Shown: in pieces, positions 61,055 through 64,000 of the stretch
Layout of the letters: every line of letters begins with the position of its first letter
How positions within the stretch are numbered: the stretch's first letter is position 1
DNA from: a bacterium
GTDB taxonomy: Bacteria > Vulcanimicrobiota > JABDET01
Reading direction: 5' to 3'
Length of the DNA: 64,000 bases
Assembly: GCA_021800275.1 (NCBI GenBank)
Contig: JAJYZB010000009.1
Location: forward strand, 25,832 to 89,831
Notes under the pieces: generated by a model
Databases searched by the model: none
What the model saw: the letters and a program-made list of their open reading frames with translations, nothing else
Told to the model about the DNA's origin: nothing
Position numbers and translations under genes: made by a program

Positions 61055-62659
61055 ATGCAGATTTTCGAAACGGACTTATTGATTATTGGGAGTGGAATTG
61101 CTGGATGCAGCGCCGCTCTTGCAGCACTTAAAAAAGGAGTTTCGGTTGTTTTAGCCACAAGAGCTCAGAATTTCCTGGAATCAAATACTTATTATGCTCA
61201 GGGAGGTATTATTTACCGCGGAGATGAGGATTCAGAAGATCTGTTTATCTCTGATTTTCAAAAAGCAGGCAGAGGGATCTGTAATCCTCTCGCTTTAAAA
61301 CAGTTGTGGAGCGATGGTCCCAAAACGGTTGAGCAGGTTTTGATTCGTGAATTGCAAGTTCCATTTGATAGAAATAAAGACGGTGGATTTCATTTGACAA
61401 AAGAAGCCGCCCATTCTGTTTCTAGAATTCTGCATGTTGCTGACTATACTGGGAAAGGAATTGAAGAAAAGCTGGCTGGTGAGATTCGGAAAAATTCTCA
61501 TGCTCTTATTCTGACTGAGATGACTGGTTTAGATTTGCTGACGTTAGCTCATCATTCTAAGAATCGCTTGGATATATATCAGCAGCCTACTTGCTTTGGC
61601 GCTTTTTTATTTGATCAGAAAAAAAATGAAGTTGTCGCTGTGAAAGCAAAATCAACTATTTTAGCAACAGGAGGTCTTGGAGAGCTTTACCAACACACCA
61701 CGAATCCACATGGAAGTCGCGGGGATGGATATGCCATGGCTTATCGAATTGGCGCTAGATTAATGCACATGGAATATATTCAATTTCATCCAACTGCCCT
61801 TTATCTGCCCCATGGAGATAGATTTTTAATCTCAGAGGCAGTTCGAGGCGAAGGAGGGCGACTTTTAAATGCGAACGGGAAAGCTTTTATGAAAGAGTAT
61901 CATCCTCTAGGGGATCTGGCTCCAAGAGATGTTGTCGCAAAGAGTATTTTGGCAGAAATGTTAAAGACTGAAAGCGAGTGCGTTTTTCTAGACATTTCTT
62001 TTAAGGATGGAGCATGGATTAAAGGAAGGTTTCCCGCAATCTACGAGAGATGTCTTTCTTCTGGAATTGACATCACGCAGCGCGCAGCTCCAGTAGTTCC
62101 AGCGGCTCATTATTCGTGTGGAGGAATTGCCGCTGATCTTTTAGGCAGAACCAGCATTAATCGTTTGTTGGCTGTTGGAGAGGTTTCATGCACCGGGGTT
62201 CATGGAGCTAATCGTCTTGCTTCAAGTTCTCTGCTGGAAGGACTTGTGTGGGGGACAAAAGCAGGTGAAGCTGCCGTTGAACTAATAAAATCTCCTTTTC
62301 AGTTTCCCGAGATAGATCCTTGGGAGAATGAAGTGGAAGAGTTAGATCCAGCTCTTATTCGACAGGATTGGATGACAGTCAGACAGACCATGTGGAATTA
62401 TGTAGGGTTAATGCGAACTCCTAAAAGACTAGATAGGGCGGAAAAAATCTTGATGGAATTACAAGTTGAAGTTGAAAGATTTTACGCTCATTCCTGCCTT
62501 TCAGACGAGTTAATCGGTTTAAGGCATGGCATTCAAACCGCTTTACTGGTGCTTCATGCCGCAAAATTGAATCGAGATGAATCTTTGCTTTCACAGGGGA
62601 AAGTGGAACTTTCTGTCGAATCGAATTTACTGCAGTACAGTTCTGGAGGAGGTTTATAG
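61055..62659 (+). CDS. nadB: L-aspartate oxidase
   Basis: FAD enzyme that oxidises aspartate to iminoaspartate for NadA. 534 residues. IIGSGIAGCSAALAA at the N-terminus, YAQGGI, HVADYTGKGIEE, LATGGLGELYQHTTNP, and the SSLLEGLVWG C-terminal FAD motif; the catalytic His/Arg region is visible in HYSCGGI. GGGGGAAG precedes the ATG. Third gene of the NAD operon. Confidence 0.97.
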   Translation: MQIFETDLLIIGSGIAGCSAALAALKKGVSVVLATRAQNFLESNTYYAQGGIIYRGDEDSEDLFISDFQKAGRGICNPLALKQLWSDGPKTVEQVLIRELQVPFDRNKDGGFHLTKEAAHSVSRILHVADYTGKGIEEKLAGEIRKNSHALILTEMTGLDLLTLAHHSKNRLDIYQQPTCFGAFLFDQKKNEVVAVKAKSTILATGGLGELYQHTTNPHGSRGDGYAMAYRIGARLMHMEYIQFHPTALYLPHGDRFLISEAVRGEGGRLLNANGKAFMKEYHPLGDLAPRDVVAKSILAEMLKTESECVFLDISFKDGAWIKGRFPAIYERCLSSGIDITQRAAPVVPAAHYSCGGIAADLLGRTSINRLLAVGEVSCTGVHGANRLASSSLLEGLVWGTKAGEAAVELIKSPFQFPEIDPWENEVEELDPALIRQDWMTVRQTMWNYVGLMRTPKRLDRAEKILMELQVEVERFYAHSCLSDELIGLRHGIQTALLVLHAAKLNRDESLLSQGKVELSVESNLLQYSSGGGL

Positions 62660-62667
62660 TCGCAATT

Positions 62668-64000
62668 ATGAAAAAAAAATTTGAACTTTTTTCGAGTGGT
62701 AATTTTAAATATTTCGCTGCGTCTCAAGGAGAATATTTTTATCTTTTTCGCGAGAAAAGTCTAATCTGGAAAAAGAAGTTTCCTGCTGTCCCAGCTTCTG
62801 TTATTGGCGTAGGAAATAATGGACTTGTTGTGGTAAAAACGGAGGAAGGTTTTTATACTTATTATCCTTCTGTAGAAGATCCTACTGCACCAATAGAATC
62901 CTATATGACTTCTTCTTTAATGGCTCAGGGAATCCATTTGGGACAGGTTTTTGTGGAAGAAAGTGGAGGCGGATTGATTATCGAAAAATTTGCCGAAAAG
63001 GAGAAAACCTCTTCTTCCTTTTTGAAAATGCTTTCTCGAGATAAGGTTGCTCAGACAAATATTGTTGGACAAGTCGTCAAATACAACATTAATTCTGCGT
63101 TAGAGGACCCAGTATGGCGTTATAATCTAGAAAAAGAAAAAGTGGGATTTTCCTGGGCATGCACCCGAAATTTAGATTTTGTGGTTGTTGCAGAACAGAA
63201 GATAAAGCCTTTTCCTCAAAAAGGCAGTCTTGTTAAAATGATTCTGTTTGAACATAAGGCGGGGAAAAGTTATCATGAAATAACGATCGCAGATACTGTC
63301 ATAACAGAACTCACAGTGAATGGGCAGGGAACAATTGGAGCACGAATGGAATTTCCAGATGAACTTCAGTATTTAGGTGTTAAACTAGATGGCAGTAAGT
63401 TTTTTATTACTCCACCGCAGGTGGATGCTTCATTAATTCATCTGGGAAAAGGAGTGATGATTTTTGAAGAACGAGAGAACCGAATTTGGCATTTCCGCAG
63501 TTTTGAAGATAAAAAGGTTTTTTCTTTTGATTTTAAGTTGTTAGAGAAACTGGATATTGATTATCATTTTTTCTTCAAACCTAATGATGATGCCATTGTT
63601 GTTGGTGTTGATAAAGATGAGCGAACTCTAAAGATGATCTATTCTACTCTTCCTGATCTTGAAATTCTATATAAGGGCTGGATGCTGGAAGCTCAAAGAG
63701 GAAAGGAGGTTGAAGAGCCACTAAATGTCAATAAGCCGCTGCTAGTTCAAAATCAGCCGCTGCCTCAGGTTTCTTTGACAGATGGTCTTAAAGAAGCGCT
63801 TCATAAAGAGATTGCGTTAGGAGAAATGAATAGAGTAGAGAGTGTTCCAGAAAGTTTGAAGCTTGTAGAGGAGCCTGTCAAGGTAGAGGAGCCTGTCAAG
63901 GTAGAGGAGCCTGTCAAGGTAGAGGAGCCTGTCAAAGTAGAGGAGCCTGTCAAAGTAGAGGAGCCTGTCAAGGTAGAGGAGCCTGTCAAGGTAGAGGAGC
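62668..64000 (+). CDS. Unknown protein with VEEPVK repeats (3' end outside window)
   Basis: ATG 62668 opens a frame with no stop up to the window end, 444 codons visible. Residues 1-360 look beta-rich and repetitive (FKYFAASQGEYFYLFREKSL, TIWHF-like turns), perhaps a beta-propeller; I recognise no family. After residue 390 the protein changes to tandem VEEPVK hexapeptides encoded by an 18-bp repeat, probably a stalk or linker. No signal peptide is seen. It lies 8 bases after nadB with a GGAGGAGG far upstream (about 15 bases), so coupling to nadB is possible. Confidence 0.7.
   Translation, partial: MKKKFELFSSGNFKYFAASQGEYFYLFREKSLIWKKKFPAVPASVIGVGNNGLVVVKTEEGFYTYYPSVEDPTAPIESYMTSSLMAQGIHLGQVFVEESGGGLIIEKFAEKEKTSSSFLKMLSRDKVAQTNIVGQVVKYNINSALEDPVWRYNLEKEKVGFSWACTRNLDFVVVAEQKIKPFPQKGSLVKMILFEHKAGKSYHEITIADTVITELTVNGQGTIGARMEFPDELQYLGVKLDGSKFFITPPQVDASLIHLGKGVMIFEERENRIWHFRSFEDKKVFSFDFKLLEKLDIDYHFFFKPNDDAIVVGVDKDERTLKMIYSTLPDLEILYKGWMLEAQRGKEVEEPLNVNKPLLVQNQPLPQVSLTDGLKEALHKEIALGEMNRVESVPESLKLVEEPVKVEEPVKVEEPVKVEEPVKVEEPVKVEEPVKVEEPVKVEE
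63865..64000 (+). repeat. 18-bp tandem repeat coding for VEEPVK
   Basis: Seven complete copies of GTAGAGGAGCCTGTCAAR and ten bases of the eighth, to the window end. The copies differ only in the last base (G or A), so they arose recently. In frame with the gene. Confidence 0.95.

Noticed and set aside
63801..63989. Minus-strand ORF with TGSSTL repeats
   Set aside because: It is only the reverse reading of the 18-bp VEEPVK repeat; the plus-strand frame is open over 444 codons, and the minus frame has no ribosome site.
63865..64000. CRISPR-like repeat array
   Set aside because: The copies are directly adjacent without spacers and stay in frame with a coding region.

Overview
The window is AT-rich bacterial chromosome, densely coded on both strands, with mostly household genes and one short decayed accessory region. 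The organism is probably a double-membrane bacterium with type IV pili: there are pilB, pilT and two pilC genes, and the secreted beta-rich protein at 54268-55047 ends in phenylalanine as outer-membrane barrels do. Several gene orders are like Firmicutes (prmC-ywlE-rpiB-upp; divIC-yabR). This mixture fits an uncultured lineage near the Cyanobacteria/Melainabacteria/Margulisbacteria or Elusimicrobia level, but I cannot fix the taxon by eye. TTG and GTG starts are common and many genes overlap by 1-20 bases.

Layout. 1-2457 (minus): zinc-ribbon protein (cut by the window edge), cysteine desulfurase, FAD-dependent geranylgeranyl-reductase-like enzyme. 2573-4259: a secreted unknown and a Gln-rich unknown that looks leaderless. 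4340-7971 (minus): a tight operon of a radical SAM/SPASM protein, a degenerate PilT-like ATPase and seryl-tRNA synthetase. 8170-9162: argF. 9191-13332 (minus): a small unknown, a NarL-type two-component pair, upp, rpiB, ywlE, prmC. 13448-14760: a divergent Nramp transporter with a possible coupled leader ORF. 14768-22324 (minus): sigma factor, pilC, a 22-residue membrane mini-protein not found by length-limited ORF calling, second pilC, pilT, pilB under a consensus promoter, and a TPR protein. 22514-26413: plsX-recG-rsmD. 26480-28456 (minus): dxs. 28565-31809: two pterin synthase paralogues, folE, isoaspartyl peptidase, HAD phosphatase. 31830-37795: LeuA-like enzyme, acyl-CoA dehydrogenase, antiporter, OYE-type reductase and small membrane proteins.

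37796-40714 is the accessory region: a fragment of a SNF2-type helicase, a vapBC pair, a Fic protein preceded by 12-bp-spaced repeats, and an internally deleted DUF499-type gene. The two remnants flank the toxin genes and look like the scar of a lost defence island. 40740-47196 has adenosine deaminase (with a nine-base homopolymer in its 5' end), then pfk-divIC-yabR-hppA and a Ppx/GppA protein. The phosphofructokinase has the residues of PPi-dependent enzymes and sits in one operon with a membrane pyrophosphatase, so glycolysis and energy conservation may both use PPi. 47259-49914 is a pyruvate-dehydrogenase-type E1 pair and a CDGSH protein facing an hxlR regulator across two overlapping consensus promoters that share an 18-bp palindrome. 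49920-56062 holds a Pro/Asn/His-rich exported protein, an ankyrin protein, a large HPr-kinase-like protein, the outer-membrane protein and malate dehydrogenase. 56383-64000 has a GT39 glycosyltransferase, tRNA-Pro(CGG) directly behind an NPCBM-domain gene, the nadA-nadC-nadB operon, and an unfinished gene that ends in VEEPVK repeats at the window edge.

No rRNA, CRISPR array, integrase, transposase or complete insertion sequence was seen.
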